Shown here piece by piece: positions 4,764 through 6,148 of a stretch of DNA of 6,148 nt. Origin of the DNA: Pseudomonadota bacterium (GTDB taxonomy: Bacteria; Pseudomonadota; Alphaproteobacteria; Sphingomonadales; Sphingomonadaceae). Positions within the stretch are counted from its first letter, which is position 1. Each line of letters begins with the position of its first letter. The translations under genes and the position numbers were made by a program. The notes beneath the pieces were generated by a model, which did no database searches, was not told where the DNA came from, and worked only from the letters and a program-made list of their open reading frames with translations. The DNA lies in contig JAEWJQ010000420.1 in NCBI GenBank assembly GCA_023386515.1, forward strand, positions 1 through 6,148. The letters run 5' to 3'.

Positions 4764-6032
4764 ATGACGGGTGGACGGGGACACAACAAGCTGCTGCGGA
4801 TCGACGGGCGGCAAGTCGAACTGGGCATGTACATCCACGAACTCCATTGTTCGTGGCTGGACAACCCGTTCTGGCGCAAAAGCTTTTTGCTGACCGACGT
4901 GGCCGACCGGGATCGCGTGCGGCAATCGGTGCCAGGCGTCACCATCGATCTGTCCAAGGGCCGCGGGCTGACCCTGGTGAAGGCTGCCAGCCGCTTCCTA
5001 CCGGCGGCGGCGGAGCATCGCGATCTGCCGCCCGCCGCCGTGCCGAAGCTGGTCCGGCGCCGTCCTGCCAACAGCCTCGACCGGGCGCGTGCCAGCGTCG
5101 AACAGGCGACCCAGGCGATCGCCGACCTGTTCGAGGAAGCCCGGCTCGGTCGCGCGATCGGGGTCGAGACACTCGACACCACGGTCGACGACCTGGCCGA
5201 CGCCATGACGCGCGATGCGGCGGCGATGGTCACGGTGACCCGGCTCAAGGACACCGATCGCTACACCTATATCCATTCGGTCGCGGTCGGCGCGCTGATG
5301 ATGGGGCTGACCCGTCACCTCGGCTATGACGAGGCGGACGTGCGCATCGCCGGCATGGCCGGGCTGCTCCACGACATCGGCAAGATGGCGGTTCCGTCGG
5401 CGATCGTCGGCAAGCCGGGCAGACTGACGCCGGAGGAGCTGGAGGTGATGCGCACCCATCCGGCCCGGGGCCACGGCACGCTGACCGCGATCGCCGCGCT
5501 CGATCCCCGCATCCTCGACGTCTGCCGCCATCATCACGAGAAGGTCGATGGTACCGGCTATCCGGATGCGCTGTCGGCGGAGGCGCTGTCGCCGTTCGCG
5601 CGCATATCGGCGATCTGCGACGTCTATGACGCGGTCACCTCGATCCGTGCGTACAAGCCGGCCTGGTCGCCGCATGCCGCGCTCGCCCGGATGCAAGCGT
5701 GGCACGGGCATTTCGACCCCGACCTGCTGCGCGCCTTCATCGTCAGCCTCGGCATCCAGCCGTTCGGCGCGCTGGTGCGGCTGCATTCCAACCGGCTCGG
5801 CCTCGTCGTCGCCGACGGCGACAGCCCGCAGGCCCCGATCGTCCGGGTCTTCTTCGACGTCGAGCGGCAATGCGAATTCGCGCCGATCGACGTCCCGAGT
5901 GCGCAGGACGCGATCATTCGCAGCGAGCGGGGCGAATATTGGTTCGGCGCGCGCTGGAACGCGGTGAATGCGGCCGCGATGGGTGACGGTGCCCCGCTGC
6001 CCGATGCCCTCCGGCAGGAGGCGCGGGCATGA
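4764..6032 (+). CDS. HD-GYP cyclic-di-GMP phosphodiesterase with N-terminal DUF3391 domain
   Basis: This 422-residue protein is predicted to hydrolyse c-di-GMP in the cytoplasm. Residues about 10-130 form a DUF3391-type domain (LLRIDGRQVELGMYIHEL, then SWLDNPFWRKSFLL). The HD-GYP domain (about 160-330) has His171, His203-Asp204 with Lys207 (LLHDIGK), His232 (MRTHP), the His257-His258-Glu259 to Gly265-Tyr266-Pro267 motif, and Asp286 in ICDVYDAVTS. A C-terminal beta-rich tail (GALVRLHSNRLGLVV) is usual for this architecture, as in Pseudomonas aeruginosa PA4108. The residue four before His171, a Glu ligand in trinuclear enzymes, is Tyr167 here, so a two-metal site is likelier. ATG 4764 is the first start after an in-frame TAG at 4698, but no Shine-Dalgarno is visible. 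It lies 91 bp after the phytochrome gene on the same strand and overlaps the next gene by 4 bp. Confidence 0.93.
   Translation: MTGGRGHNKLLRIDGRQVELGMYIHELHCSWLDNPFWRKSFLLTDVADRDRVRQSVPGVTIDLSKGRGLTLVKAASRFLPAAAEHRDLPPAAVPKLVRRRPANSLDRARASVEQATQAIADLFEEARLGRAIGVETLDTTVDDLADAMTRDAAAMVTVTRLKDTDRYTYIHSVAVGALMMGLTRHLGYDEADVRIAGMAGLLHDIGKMAVPSAIVGKPGRLTPEELEVMRTHPARGHGTLTAIAALDPRILDVCRHHHEKVDGTGYPDALSAEALSPFARISAICDVYDAVTSIRAYKPAWSPHAALARMQAWHGHFDPDLLRAFIVSLGIQPFGALVRLHSNRLGLVVADGDSPQAPIVRVFFDVERQCEFAPIDVPSAQDAIIRSERGEYWFGARWNAVNAAAMGDGAPLPDALRQEARA
6016..6021 (+). promoter_or_regulatory. Consensus ribosome binding site AGGAGG for the gene at 6029
   Basis: A perfect AGGAGG lies inside the last codons of the HD-GYP gene, 7 nt before ATG 6029. 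This is the strongest translation signal in the window and fixes the start of the overlapping downstream gene. Confidence 0.8.
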
Positions 6033-6148
6033 GCACCGCGCTACACAGCGCGCCGCGGCGTCGGCTGCGGCTGGGGGGATGGCTGTGGCAGGCCCCCGCC
6101 CCCGCCGACGGCATGCCGTCCCCCGCCCCGGCCCCGGTGCGCGAGAAC
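6029..6148 (+). CDS. N-terminal fragment of an unidentified protein (3' end outside window)
   Basis: The ATG overlaps the HD-GYP stop (ATGA, 6029-6032), and the frame stays open for 40 codons to the window edge. Consensus AGGAGG 7 nt upstream and the 4-bp overlap strongly suggest translational coupling and a shared transcript. The visible N-terminus reads MSTALHSAPRRRLRLGGWLW, followed by a Pro/Ala-rich stretch ending PAPVREN. The basic cluster followed by GGWLW is not a convincing signal peptide, and no domain can be recognised. Being coupled to a c-di-GMP phosphodiesterase, it may act in the same signalling pathway, but that is inference. Confidence 0.75.
   Translation, partial: MSTALHSAPRRRLRLGGWLWQAPAPADGMPSPAPAPVREN

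Noticed and set aside
5568..5592. Short repeat GCGCTGTCG within the HD-GYP gene
   Set aside because: It encodes ALS twice in ordinary coding sequence and has no sign of being a functional repeat or a slippage site.
4998..5870. 290-codon open frame antisense to the HD-GYP gene
   Set aside because: The Arg/Asp/Gly-rich translation has no domain, and the plus strand carries every HD-GYP motif.

Overview
This is a GC-rich window with consistently G/C-ending codons. It looks like a chromosomal segment of an alphaproteobacterium, most likely a sphingomonad (Sphingomonas or a relative). The placement is inferred from the style of the bacteriophytochrome, with its HisKA_2-type kinase and GFGSRMM-like ATP-lid, from the YafY-type regulator/VOC pair, and from base composition. 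No species can be named from sequence alone. I see no insertion sequence, CRISPR array, tRNA or rRNA.

Layout. Positions 2-187 hold the C-terminal end of an unidentified gene, closed by a good intrinsic terminator (221-256). Next come a YafY-type HTH/WYL regulator (364-1059) and, 69 bp downstream on the same strand, a small VOC-fold protein (1129-1500). An 18-bp element lies upstream of both genes, in opposite orientation and 16/18 identical. It is a candidate operator for the WYL regulator. A metallophosphoesterase (1564-2352, minus strand) converges on the VOC gene and diverges from a bacteriophytochrome histidine kinase (2540-4672). The 187-bp divergent spacer holds a perfect 8-bp inverted repeat, a possible promoter for the phosphoesterase, and a tiny upstream reading frame that ends 2 nt before the phytochrome start.

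Downstream of the phytochrome, a 91-bp AT-richer spacer carries a perfect 7-bp inverted repeat in which each arm contains TATAAT, one on each strand. It is followed by a DUF3391/HD-GYP cyclic-di-GMP phosphodiesterase (4764-6032). That gene overlaps by 4 bp a further gene (6029 to beyond the window edge), which has a perfect AGGAGG ribosome binding site.

How the genes may work together. The right half looks like a sensory cluster: a red/far-red photoreceptor kinase next to a c-di-GMP hydrolase and a translationally coupled unknown gene. No response regulator and no biliverdin-producing heme oxygenase are visible here, so a link between light and c-di-GMP is only a hypothesis. The left half looks like a self-contained regulator/VOC unit. 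All the protein families are known. The least expected signals are the non-coding ones: the paired 18-mer, the divergent-region inverted repeat and the double-TATAAT palindrome.
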